The notes: generated by a model from the sequence alone, not told the origin. 64,000 bases of DNA from Dasypus novemcinctus (GCF_030445035.2 NC_080677.1:104653513-104717512), one strand, 5' to 3'; positions 1-8,454 are shown, counted from the first letter of the stretch. Translations and numbers: made by a program.

Positions 1-2340
1 ATCACTTGATGATAGCTAGAAGGTCTATTTCTGAGTTCTCATTTCAGTTCCATTGGTCAGTCTGTCTGTCTTTATGCCAGTACAACACTGTTTTTACCAC
101 TGTAGCTAAGTAATATGCTTTAAAGTCAGGAAGTGAGAGTCCTTCAACTTCATTTTTTTTAAAAGACATTTTTGGCTATTTGGGACCCCTTACCCTTCCA
201 AGTAAATTTGATGATTAGTATTTTTTTTTTTTTTTTAATTTCTGCTGAAAAGGCTTTTGGGTTTTTATTGGGATTGCGTTGAATCTGTAAATCAGTTTGG
301 GTAGAATTGTCATCATACCAATATTTAGTTTTCCAATCCATGAATACAGGAAGTCCTACCATTTATTTAAGCTTTTCTTGGTTTCTTTTAGCAATGTTTT
401 GTAGTTTTCTGAATACAGGTCTTTTATGACCTTGTTTAAGTTATTCCTAAATATTGGATTGTATTAGTCACTGTTATAAGTGGAATTTTTTTCTGATTTC
501 CTCTTCAGATTCCACATCAGTAGTGTATAGAAACTCTAATGATTTTTGAGTATTATTCTTGTATCCCCCCTCTTTGCTGCACTCTTCTATTAGTTCTAGT
601 AGCTTTGTTGTGGATTTTTCAGGCTTTCTAGATATCAGACCGTATCATCTGTGAATTTCAAAGTTAACTTCTTCCTTTCCTATTTGGTACCTTTTATTCC
701 TTTATCTATTCTAATTGCTCTAGCTAAAAATTCTAGCACTATGTTGAATTATATTGGTGACAGTGGACATCCTTGTATTTTTCCTGAACTCTGAGGAAAA
801 GCTTTCAGCTTTTCACCATTGAGTGCAATGTTAGCTGTAGGTTTTTCATATATGCACTTTACCATATTGAGAAAGCTTCCTTCTATTTCTGCCTTTTTGA
901 ACTGTTTTTAACAAGAAATTTGCTGTATTTTGCCAAATACTTTTTCTTCATCAATCAAGAGGATCATGTGATTTTTCTTCAATGTATCAATGTGATTTAT
1001 TACACGGATTGATTTTCTTTCACTGAACTACCTTATCTTGTTTTGGTATTAGGGTAATGATGGCTTCATAGAATAAATTGGGTAACATTCTTTCCTGTTC
1101 AATTTTTGGAAGAATTCGAGCAAGACTGGTATTAGATCATCTTTAAATGATTTGAATGATTTAGGATGTTTCTGATGACTATTTCAATATCTTCTCTTTT
1201 GATTAGTTTGTTGAGGTCTTCTATTTCTTCTAGGATGAGTGTTGGTGGTTTATGTGTTTCTAGGAATTTGTTCATCATGTCTTCCTTGCCTAGTTTTTTA
1301 TCATACAGTTTTTCATAGTATCCTCTTATGATCTCTCTTATTTCTGCAGGGTCAGTGGTAATGCTCCTGACACATTTCTGATTTTATTTATTTGCATCTT
1401 CTTTTTTTCTTTGTTGATCTAGCTAAGTGTTTATTGATTTTTTTTTATCTTCTCAAAGAACCAACTTTTGGTTTTGTTGATTCTATTGTGTTTTGTTCTT
1501 GATTTCATTTATTTCTTCTCTGATCATTATTGTTTTTTTCCTTCTGCTTGGTTTGGGATTAGTTTCCTGTTCTTTTCTAGTTCTTCCATGTGTACACTTA
1601 GATCTTCAATTTTAGCTCTTCTTTCTTTTTTAATGTAAGGTTTGAGGGCAATAAAATTCCCTTTCAGCACTGCATTTGCTGGGTCCCATAGGTTTTGATG
1701 TGTTGTATTCTCATTTTCATTCTTCTCAAGATATGTGCTGATTTCTCTTTCAATTTCTTCTTGGACCCACTGACTATTAAAGAGTGCATTGTTTAATCTC
1801 CATATATTTATGACTTTTCTCTTTTTCCATCCATTATTGGTTTCCAGCTTTATCCATTATAATCGGAGAAATTATTTCCTACAATCTGATTACTTTGAAA
1901 TTTATTGAGACTTATCCTGTGACTCAGCATATGGTCTACCTTGGAGAAGGATCCATGAGCACTTGAAAAGAAGGAATGTCCTGCTGTTTGGGGTGCAATG
2001 CTCTATAGCTGTTAGGTCTAGTTCATATATCATGTTATTCAAGCTCTCTGATTCTTTATTTATCCTCTGTTCAGATGTTCTATCAAATACTAACAATGAT
2101 GTGTTGAAGTCTCCAACTATTATTGCAGGGACAGATATTTCTCCCAGTGTGTGCTCATCTTTCTTGGGGCACTCAGGATAGGTGTATAAACATTTATGGT
2201 AGTTATTTCTTTTTGATGACCCCCAGAACAGGTGCCTTGGACAGCTTTTGGCTCTTCTCTATTGTTTTTGTGATAGAGTTTAGCCCTGTCTTTCCAATCT
2301 GATGCCATCTACCCCAAATATTGACATTCTTTTAGTTTTT
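1..2340 (-). pseudogene. L1 ORF2 remnant (endonuclease and reverse transcriptase), decayed
   Basis: Read on the minus strand, this encodes broken pieces of the L1 ORF2 protein, which nicks target DNA and reverse-transcribes L1 RNA. The order is reversed along the window: post-RT sequence at 1-400 (MDWKT...[19 protein letters not shown]), the RT core near 600-1100, and the endonuclease at about 1880-2320 (DRTSEQRINKE... segment). The RT active-site region near 640 reads FTDD, where L1 normally has FADD. Stops and frameshifts are frequent. The endonuclease N-terminus appears to be missing: endonuclease sequence at about 2320 runs almost straight into the ORF1 C-terminus at about 2345, while the related L1 at the right edge has about 500 bases there. 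The 3' end lies outside the window. A dead copy; family-level identification is secure, exact edges are not. Confidence 0.9.
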
Positions 2341-2343
2341 GTT

Positions 2344-2767
2344 TATTCTTGAAGACTTTAGACTCACCCTCAGTTTTTTAGGACAGTTTTGCCACATAAA
2401 GAATTTTGGCTGTCAGTTTTTCTGGTTCAGAATCTTTAGTATATCATACCATTGTCTTCTTGCCTCCATGGTTTCTGATAAGAAAAACATATTTAGTCTT
2501 ATTGAGCATCCCTTGTATATGATTGTTTTTCTCTTGCTGCTTTCAGAATTCTCTCTTCTGTTGGGAAATATTTGTTCATTATTTCCTCAATTTTTTTCTC
2601 CTGCCCCTTTTCCATTCTCTTCTTCTGAAACACCTATTCCCTGAGACTCTGTTCCATTTATTCCATTCTTTTCTCTTTCCATGTGCCTGTCTTTTTTAGT
2701 TCAGATTCTCATCCTCCAACTCACTTATTCTTTCCTCAACTAGTTCAAATCTGCTATTATATTCCTC
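2344..2767 (-). pseudogene. L1 ORF1 C-terminal part, decayed
   Basis: On the minus strand this resembles the RNA-binding half of L1 ORF1p: a segment like YKGCSIRLNMFFLSETMEA, parallel to the better kept copy at 63053-63340 (YEGPSIRLSADFTSKTIEG). ORF1p is the RNA chaperone of the L1 particle. The frame is broken, and two SINEs at 2780-3643 separate it from its coiled-coil part at 3656-3850. Confidence 0.8.
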
Positions 2768-2779
2768 CAACGTATTTTT

Positions 2780-3211
2780 TTAAGGAGGTATTGGGGATTG
2801 AAACCAGGACCTCCAACATGGGAAGCAGGTGCTCAACCACTTGAGCTAAATCCACTCCCCTCCAATGGCTCCCTTGTCTGCTCGTTGTTTTGCTCATTGT
2901 TTTTGTTCATTGTCTGCACTGTTTTCTCTTTAGGAGGCACTGGAAACTGAATCCAGTACCTCCCATATGAGGGGTGGGCACTCCCTGCTTGAGCCACATC
3001 CACTCCTGCTCATTTGTTTTTGCTCATTGTTTATTCATTGTTTGCTTGCTGTCTTCTCATTATTTTTTCCCATTGTCTACTTGTTGTTTTTATCCAATGT
3101 CTGCTTACTCTCTATTCATTGTTTGTCTTCTTTGGAAGAACCAGGAATCAAACCTGGGACCTCCCATGTGGGGGGCATGCACTCAAATGCTTGAGCCTCA
3201 TCTGCTCCCAC
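2780..3211 (-). mobile_element. DAS-type SINE with three tRNA-Ala-like units
   Basis: A minus-strand SINE. Its tail is the T-run at 2775-2781 as seen on the plus strand. Three tRNA-Ala-like modules can be read at about 2782-2860, 2932-3006 and 3134-3210. Each keeps an A-box-like TAGCTCAAGTGGTTGAGC relative and a B-box-like GGTTTCAATCC relative when read on the minus strand. The modules are joined by spacers rich in CATTGTTT repeats. The left flank CAACGTATTTTT (2768-2779) and the right flank CAATGT plus T-run (3211-3220) look like the target duplication. Repeated-module SINEs of this kind are known from armadillo (DAS family). Inserted into L1 ORF1. Confidence 0.8.
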
Positions 3212-3214
3212 AAT

Positions 3215-3643
3215 GTTTTTTTTTTTTTTAAGATTTATTTATTTATTTATTTCTCTCCCCTTTCCCCCACACCCTGGTTGTCTGTTCTCTGTGTCTATTT
3301 GCTGTGTCTTCTTCTTTGTCCGTTTCTGTTGTTGTCAGCGGCACAGGAATCTGTGTTTCTTTTTGTCACGTCATCTTGTTATGTCAGCTCTCCGTGTGTG
3401 CGGCACCATTCCTGAACAGGCTGCACTTTCTTTCACACTGGACAGCTCTCCTTACAGGGCGCACTCTTTGCGCATGGGGCTCCCCTATGCAGGGGACACC
3501 CTTGCATGGCAGGGCACTCCTTGCATGCATCAGCACTACACATGGGCCAGCTGCACACAGGTCAAGGAGGCCTGGGGTTTGAACCGTGGACCTCCCATGT
3601 GGTAGACAGATGCCCTAACCAGTGGGCAAAGTCCACCACACCA
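3215..3643 (-). mobile_element. DAS-III-like SINE (tRNA-Ala head, long body, poly-A tail)
   Basis: A second minus-strand SINE, directly abutting the first. On the plus strand it starts with a T-run and AAGATTTATTTATTTATT, and it ends with a tRNA-Ala-like head at about 3565-3643 (GAACCGTGGACCTCCCATGT is the B-box side). The body between them is GC-richer than the surroundings. The right flank CAATGTATTTTT (3644-3655) matches the left flank CAACGTATTTTT of the first SINE in 11 of 12 bases, so both insertions used the same T-rich target in L1 ORF1. Internal RNA polymerase III promoter boxes are expected in the head. It is better preserved than its neighbour, so probably the younger of the two. 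Confidence 0.85.
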
Positions 3644-3655
3644 CAATGTATTTTT

Positions 3656-3850
3656 AATATCTTCCATTGTATCTTTCATTCCCATTAAATCTGTTATTTT
3701 TCTTTGCAAATTTTCAAATTCTTTGTGTTCAATCAGTGTCTTCTGAATATCCTTAATCTCTTTAATTCTCATTAATTTATTAAGGATCTCATTAATTTAT
3801 TAAGGATATTTCTTTGGAGATCTATGATTAGTTTTCTCAAATCCTGTGTT
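3656..3850 (-). pseudogene. L1 ORF1 coiled-coil part
   Basis: The minus strand reads MRIKEIKDIQKTLIEHKEF and then NLQRKITDLMGMKDTMEDI, the heptad-rich trimerisation coiled coil typical of L1 ORF1p. It continues the ORF1 segment at 2344-2767 across the two SINEs. Stops occur upstream; not functional. Confidence 0.75.
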
Positions 3851-4434
3851 TCATCAGAAGTTTTAATTTTTTCCTTTGCATGGAACATGCCTTTCTGTTT
3901 CTTGGTATGGCTTGTTATTTTTTGCTGGTACTTTGGCATCTGATTTCTTTAAATGTGTTTATTCTGTGTTTAGGTTCTCTCTTTAGCCTCTGGCTTTCTA
4001 AATAGTTGGCTTTTTCACAAAGCTGCCTCTGTTTCTCCTCCATGAATGTTAATCTCTTCTGTTTTTTATTTGCCTCTGTTTATTTTTAATACCCCTTTTG
4101 TCTCATCTCACTGCTATTTCCTGGAAGGTTAATTTTGGTAGAAGTGTCCCTCTGAAAACAATCTTCCTGGCTCTGGTTTCCCAATCAAAACACACTCAGA
4201 GGACCTATGAAGGGAAAGTAGATTGATTCCAATGTGCCCTGAAGAAGACAACATAAAGACCTCAAGTTTTCTCTTTGATGTCTCCCCAATCTAGGCTCTC
4301 CTGAATTACCTAGCAGGTACCATTCTTTATCTATTTATTCCTGCTGTTCCAAGATTATTCTGTGCCTTTAATTCTCAACTGGCTTAACTCCTGGTGGGGG
4401 CTGAGATTGCCAGCCTACCTGGGATGAAAGTGTT
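3851..4434 (-). mobile_element. Probable 5' UTR of the left L1 (proximal part)
   Basis: This follows the ORF1 coiled coil in the 5' direction of the L1. The part up to about 4080 resembles the matching area of the right-edge L1 near 63800-64000 (T-rich stretches, then a GTTTATTCTGTGTTTAGG-like segment). It is interrupted at 4435 by the retrovirus and seems to resume at 7529. Assignment to the 5' UTR is by position; no promoter motif is claimed. Confidence 0.5.
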
Positions 4435-4440
4435 GCATAG

Positions 4441-4569
4441 TGTGGGGAGCCGCCCGGAGCTACGTGCATTTGCGGTCTCCAGCAACATGGCGGTTTTCAT
4501 AACTACGCCTACTCCACCCCTGTGCTTCCGCCTTCTTCTTCCCCTTTCCCCAGTTTCCTGGGCAAAAAG
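4441..4569 (+). repeat. Truncated 5' LTR of the retrovirus
   Basis: This matches the first 129 bases of the 3' LTR (7110-7238), from TGTGGGGAGCC through CAAAAAG, and then switches abruptly to gag-like sequence at 4570. About 284 bases of LTR, the primer-binding site and the leader are therefore absent. The intact flanking duplication means the loss is internal; whether it happened before or after integration cannot be told from this copy. Confidence 0.9.
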
Positions 4570-5034
4570 GGAAGAGCTGGCCCTAATCAGAGGAGGAGAG
4601 TTATTAGTAATCCAAACCCTAATGCCCCATGTACGGATTCCGATAACTCCAACCCTGAGGCTGAAGAACGCTCTGTTGATTTCCGCCCACCCCCATATGC
4701 ACTCCCCGCTTCCGCCCCTGCTAGCCTGGACCCCAATGCAGATCTAAAGTTATGGCTCTCTCTTTTAAAAGAGAGAAAGGATCTACAATCTCAATGCGCA
4801 ATTCTGCAGCGTCAGCTCAACTTAACCCCTCCTCTAAAAAATCCCCTAACTGCCAACTTCCGCAAACCACCCCTTTATGTTATTCACTACATGGATGACA
4901 TTTTAATGGCTGGTAAAAAGGAACAAGATGTCCTCACATGTTACCATGATATGAAAACAGCCTTAAAGGCACACGGGCTTCAAATTGCCCCTGATAGAGT
5001 ACAATTACAATACCTTATACCTACCTGGGGTTTC
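4570..5034 (+). pseudogene. gag remnant fused in frame to the reverse-transcriptase palm
   Basis: One open frame joins two distant parts of a retroviral genome. The first about 90 codons look like the front part of Gag and include FRPPPYALP at about 4680-4710, a PPPY late-domain-like motif of the kind betaretroviral Gag proteins use to recruit budding machinery. From about 4855 the frame reads reverse-transcriptase palm, with YMDD at 4888-4899 (VIHYMDDILMAG). The rest of gag, the protease and the RT N-terminus are missing between them. Near 5035 the RT homology passes into another frame. The upstream ATG codons lie in the LTR remnant, so the original start is lost. A deletion product, not a functional protein. 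Confidence 0.85.
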
Positions 5035-5036
5035 AT

Positions 5037-5520
5037 ATGGCAGCAAAGGTCGCAGATATTGTCCGCCTAGGGAGAGAACAAGGCAAACGTTATTTTGGTA
5101 AGGAACCCGATACCATTATTCAGCCCTATACTAAGGAACAAATCAGCTGGCTGTTGCAAACAACTGACAGCTGGCCTATTGCTTGTGCATCTTATGCCAG
5201 ACAAATAGATAACCATTACCCCAATGATAAGCTACTACAATTTTTGAGTACACATGACTTCATTTTCCCCTTCACCACTTCTCTCCAACCCATCACTGGA
5301 GCCCTATCAGTATTCACCAATGGGTCCTCCTCGGGAATGGCTGCTTATGTCTTTAATAACAAAGCTGTCCGGTTTCAAACCCCACTCCAAATCTGCGCAG
5401 CTTACAGAGCTACAAGCTGTCATAGCTGTATTCTCTGCATTCCGAGATGCCTCTTTCAATCTCTTCACAGATAGCGCTTATATAGCTCAGTCAGTCCCTT
5501 TGCTTGAAACTGCCACTTAA
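5037..5520 (+). pseudogene. Retroviral RT connection and RNase H remnant, frameshifted
   Basis: This continues pol in a shifted frame up to about 5385 (YTKEQISWLLQTTDSWPIA, then the RNase H start), then returns to the original frame (LTELQAV...FTDSAY) and ends in a TAA at 5518-5520. Homology runs straight through that stop into integrase. The first catalytic position, normally TDGS, reads TNGSSSG at about 5316-5336, so the Asp has become Asn; the later Glu (ELQAV) and Asp (FTDSAY) are kept. The segment between palm and connection looks short, suggesting a further small deletion in the RT thumb. RNase H normally removes the RNA strand during reverse transcription; this copy should be inactive. 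Confidence 0.85.
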
Positions 5521-6558
5521 ATAAAGAATGTCTCGGAAGCGACAACCTTATTTACTCAACTGCAATCTCTTATTCAAAAAAGAAATTACCCCTTTTTGAT
5601 TGGTCACCTTAGAGCTCATTCCAATCTTCCCGGTCCCCTTACCCTAGGAAATCATTTAGCCAATCAAGCCACTCGGCTACTGTGCTATGTTAACAAGGGC
5701 ATGCATAACAACTCGGATAACCTTAACAAGGCTGTTAAAGCTCACCAATTACATCATATTAATGCACATACTTTAAGGCTTATGTTCAAAATTACCAGAG
5801 AACAGGCTCATCAGATTGTTAAAGGATGCCCTTCCTGTGTAACCCTTTTACCTACACCTCATTTAGGAGTGAATCCTCGAGGTCTCATACCCAATGCCCT
5901 CTGGCAAATGGACGTAACTCATATTCCTGAATTTGGTAATCTAAAATATGTGCATGTTACTGTTGATACCTTTAGCGGCTTTATTTTCGCCACCCCACAA
6001 ACAGGGAAAGCAGGAAAAAACGTTATTGCACATGTGTTAACTGCCATGTCAGTATTAGGAATCCCACAACAAATAAAAACAGATAATGGCCCTGGTTATA
6101 CCAGTCACATGTTTGCCACCTTCTGCCAACATCTGGGCATAAAACACATCATAGGCATTCCATATAACCCCCAAGGCCAAGGTATAGTCAAAAGAGCGCA
6201 TCTGTCTCTAAAAAACATCATAGAAAAAATAAAAAAGGGGGAGTGGTACCCTGTCAAAGGATCCCCCAAAAATCTATTATCCCACTCTCTCTTTATTCTA
6301 AATTTTTTAAGCTTAGATCAGAAAGGACATTCTGCGGCTGACCACTTCTGGAACCCTAATACCAGCACAAAACATGCCACAGTCCTATGGAAAGACCCAA
6401 TGGATAATACCTGGCATGGACCTGATCCCATCCTAATATGGGGCAGAGGATCAGTTTGCATCTATTCCAAAGAACTAGATGCAGCCAGGTGGCTGCCGGA
6501 ACGATTGGTAAAACAAATAGATAATGACAACCTATCCATTGTAGAGAACTCTCTCTGA
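5521..6558 (+). pseudogene. Retroviral integrase, long open frame, catalytic Glu replaced by Lys
   Basis: The frame is open from the codon after the 5518 stop to the TGA at 6556. It shows the end of RNase H (FLIGHLRAHSNLPGPLTLGN), an HHCC zinc-binding module (HQLHHINAHT...GCPSC, about 5737-5840) and the DDE core. The first Asp is at 5911-5913 (WQMDVTH), the second at 6082-6084 (KTDNGPGY). At 6190-6192, exactly 35 residues further on, where DD35E integrases have Glu, there is Lys (QGIVKRAH). A C-terminal DNA-binding region follows (VLWKDPMDNTWHGP..., then ICIYSK-like sequence). Integrase inserts viral DNA into chromosomes; loss of the Glu predicts no catalysis. This is the best preserved gene of the element. 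No ATG is needed, as it is normally made by cleavage of a polyprotein. Confidence 0.92.
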
Positions 6559-6559
6559 G

Positions 6560-6905
6560 ATGAACTCTGCTTTCTTGCAGGAGAGCAACCAATGCTAAAA
6601 CCCACGCGGCTGTACAGCCCCCCTGGAGTACAACCTAAGAGTGTATCGGCCAATGCTGCACACCACATCTGCCAGCACCAGCTGCTTGCGACTGAAGAGC
6701 CCATCCTTGTTACAGCTCCCTCATGTTTCTCTCTCCCCCTCTTGCTTTCACCTCCCCAAACCTCCATTATGAAACCGCAGTAAGAGAAAGCAGTGCGTAC
6801 CACACCTCCCTCTGGCCTCCATACATTATAACCAAAATAGGAGCACCCTGACTGTTGGCAGCGGTTCTCAAATACATATGAACCCTGTCAGGTTCTGAGG
6901 TGACA
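6560..6905 (+). other. Retroviral region after pol, no env recognised
   Basis: Only about 550 bases separate the integrase stop from the polypurine tract, too few for env. A pyrimidine-rich stretch ending CTTTCTTGCAG at about 6570-6580 looks like a splice acceptor, where the env acceptor sits in betaretroviruses. No Env surface or transmembrane domain, furin site or fusion peptide is visible in any frame. The element either lost env by deletion or belongs to an env-less lineage. Confidence 0.6.
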
Positions 6906-7061
6906 AACTGGATAGCCAATGACGGGCAACTGGGCATGATCGGTTCCATGGCAGAGCCACCTAAGACAGAGACACAGCCTTTGGCCGCTGTTGCATTCTC
7001 CATGACGGGTAAGGCAATCCGCCTAACCGTTTGCACGCCCTGACCTAAGACAGGCACAGTT
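6906..7061 (+). promoter_or_regulatory. Constitutive transport element (CTE)-like RNA hairpin
   Basis: This sits just upstream of the polypurine tract, the position of the CTE in simple betaretroviruses such as Mason-Pfizer monkey virus, where the RNA binds NXF1/TAP to export unspliced transcripts. Four motifs alternate: CCAATGACGGGCAA (6916-6929), CCTAAGACAG (6960-6969), CATGACGGGTAAG (7001-7013) and CCTAAGACAGG (7044-7054), at intervals of about 44, 41 and 43 bases. Complementary pairs would nest them in one hairpin with two internal loops: AACTG 6906-6910 with CAGTT 7057-7061; GCC with GGC 7053-7055; GGGC 6924-6927 with GCCC 7037-7040; CGGTT 6941-6945 with AACCG 7025-7029; GAGA 6969-6972 with TCTC 6997-7000; ACAGC 6974-6978 with GCTGT 6987-6991. 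Seen: motifs, spacing, pairings. Known: the CTE family. Inferred: export function. Confidence 0.82.
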
Positions 7062-7094
7062 CCCCCCGAACTCAGGGTGCTTCATAAAATATAA

Positions 7095-7109
7095 TAAAGA
7101 AGGGGGACC
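7095..7109 (+). promoter_or_regulatory. Polypurine tract of the retrovirus
   Basis: A purine run, AAAGAAGGGGGA, lies immediately before the TGTGGGG start of the 3' LTR. This is the expected primer site for plus-strand DNA synthesis. Confidence 0.85.
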
Positions 7110-7522
7110 TGTGGGGAGCCACCCGGAGCTACATGCATTTGCGGTCTCCAACAACATGGCGGTTTTCATAACTATGCCTACTCCACCCCTGTGCTTCCGC
7201 CTTCTTCTTCCCCTTTCCCCAGTTTCCCAGGCAAAAAGTGTCATGACTGTGCAACAAGATGTTGAAGCCATGACCAGCATTGAAGACTCACAACCTATAG
7301 CAAGTGGTGTAACAGCATTTTATTGCCTTATATGGAAGAGCCGCTTCATCAGCCTATCACCCCCTGCTAATACCCTCCCCTTAGTATATATTCTGATGCT
7401 CTACCCTCAATAAATGGAGGCTTGATCAGAATCCTGTCTTATCTCCGTTTCTCTCACCTCTTGTCCCCCAATTCCCACTACCTCTTTCAGGTGCCAGTTC
7501 GTTTGACCTGCGGGCCAGGTCA
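7110..7522 (+). repeat. 3' LTR of the retrovirus (413 bp)
   Basis: Starts TGTGGGGAGCC and ends CA at 7521-7522, followed by the target duplication GCATAG. The first 129 bases match the 5' LTR remnant. A TATA-like TATATATT lies at about 7385-7392 and an AATAAA at 7409-7414, followed by a pyrimidine-rich end. As the only full LTR it holds the promoter and poly-A signal of the element; present activity is unknown. Confidence 0.92.
7409..7414 (+). terminator. AATAAA poly-A signal in the 3' LTR
   Basis: A perfect AATAAA inside the 3' LTR, about 20 bases after a TATA-like sequence. A short distance between these signals is common in class II LTRs. Transcripts from the element would be expected to end shortly downstream. 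Confidence 0.75.
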
Positions 7523-7528
7523 GCATAG

Positions 7529-8450
7529 GTTCCAGTCCCTGAGATCTGAATTCTCTGGTCACCTGCCACTCCATGTACTGGGTTCCCCCTCCATCAGATG
7601 GCCCTTGGTTCCTCTCCTTCCTAGGGTATGTTGGGGATGAGAGTGCAGCTCCCTTTGATGTGGGTGGGGTAACTATGCCTGCATGACCCAAGAGAGTGTG
7701 CACTTCCTCTCTGTCCATGGGCACATTGGGATCAATTGTGCAGCAGCCCTTTTAGAGTGGATGGGGTGAATCTGCCTGCTAGCGTACTCTTCTGCTCTGT
7801 ACAGGCATGGGTTGAGACCCAGTGTGCAGCAGTCCTTCGAGGTGAGCTGGGTGAATCTGCCTGCTCTGCCCTGAGACAGTGTTCAAACTGCACTCAATTT
7901 CCACTTCTTCTTGGTCCTGGGAGCCAGTGGTTTTCCATACTAGGCATGCTGGATCTGATATCTACTGCCCCAGGGGACTGGTGTGTTTTTCAGTCAACTC
8001 TGATTCCATTTCTGCCAGGGATGGAGATAGCACAAATGCTGCTGGCTTCTTTCTGGCTTGGGCACATTTAAACCTCAGTTGTGCTCACGATTGGAATCCA
8101 GATAGCCAAATTTGTCAATCAACAGCTATAGTTGGTGCCAGCTATTTCTTTTCCCCTGCTTTTGGGAAAGAGAGCTTCAGCTTCCAGCCAGGGAATGGGT
8201 CAGGAGGAGGCGGCTTTGCCAGTGGAGGGTGGGCAACTGCCTCTGCAACATGAAGGAATCTACTCACAGATCTTCACCACAGATGTTCAGTCTCTCTTTA
8301 TTGTTCGTCCCTGGATGATGCATTGTGTTCTTCTGGTCTCCAGAGTCCCCCAGTCAATTGATCCAACAGACCTTAGCTGATCATTAGTTTCTCTGTGGGA
8401 CAAGCTGATCATTAATTTTTCTTACTATGTGGCCATCCTGGGTCTTCTCT
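7529..8450 (-). mobile_element. Probable distal 5' UTR of the left L1
   Basis: This resumes after the retroviral insertion and is GC-richer than the flanks. It contains three related segments with periods of about 95 and 86 bases (7643-7850). By position it is the promoter-bearing 5' UTR of the minus-strand L1 whose ORF1 lies at 2344-3850. The ends are not fixed by a target duplication, and unrelated old sequence may be included. Confidence 0.5.
7643..7862. repeat. Three degenerate tandem units of about 90 bp
   Basis: Related segments start at 7643 (GTGCAGCTCCCTTTGATGTG), 7738 (GTGCAGCAGCCCTTTTAGAG) and 7824 (GTGCAGCAGTCCTTCGAGGT). Each is followed within about 20 bases by a GGGTGAATCTGCCTGCT-like stretch. 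They lie where L1 promoters of some mammals carry repeated monomers. Confidence 0.65.
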
Positions 8451-8454
8451 GACT

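Larger units (their letters stand above)
4435..7528 (+). mobile_element. Endogenous retrovirus, class II (betaretrovirus-like), internally deleted, env-less
   Basis: A complete insertion flanked by the 6-bp target duplication GCATAG (4435-4440 and 7523-7528), the duplication size usual for class II elements. It starts TGTGGGGAGCC and ends CA. Order: truncated 5' LTR (4441-4569), gag remnant fused to RT (4570-5034), connection and RNase H (5037-5520), integrase (5521-6558), non-coding segment with a CTE-like element (6560-7094), polypurine tract, 3' LTR (7110-7522). No primer-binding site, protease or env is seen. Over the shared 129 bases the two LTRs differ at 6 sites, three of them CpG transitions. 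The element is broken by deletions, a stop, frameshifts and lost catalytic residues. It sits in the 5' UTR of an older L1. Confidence 0.92.

Noticed and set aside
2782..3210. True tRNA-Ala genes
   Set aside because: A and B boxes are degenerate, there is no intact acceptor stem, and the units are embedded in SINEs with T-runs and target duplications.
3014..3605. Cys/Leu-rich frames of 92-133 codons
   Set aside because: All are translations of two SINEs.
5596..6558. The long integrase frame as an active or domesticated gene
   Set aside because: The catalytic Glu is replaced, an upstream stop cuts it from the rest of pol, and no host promoter or ATG context is visible.
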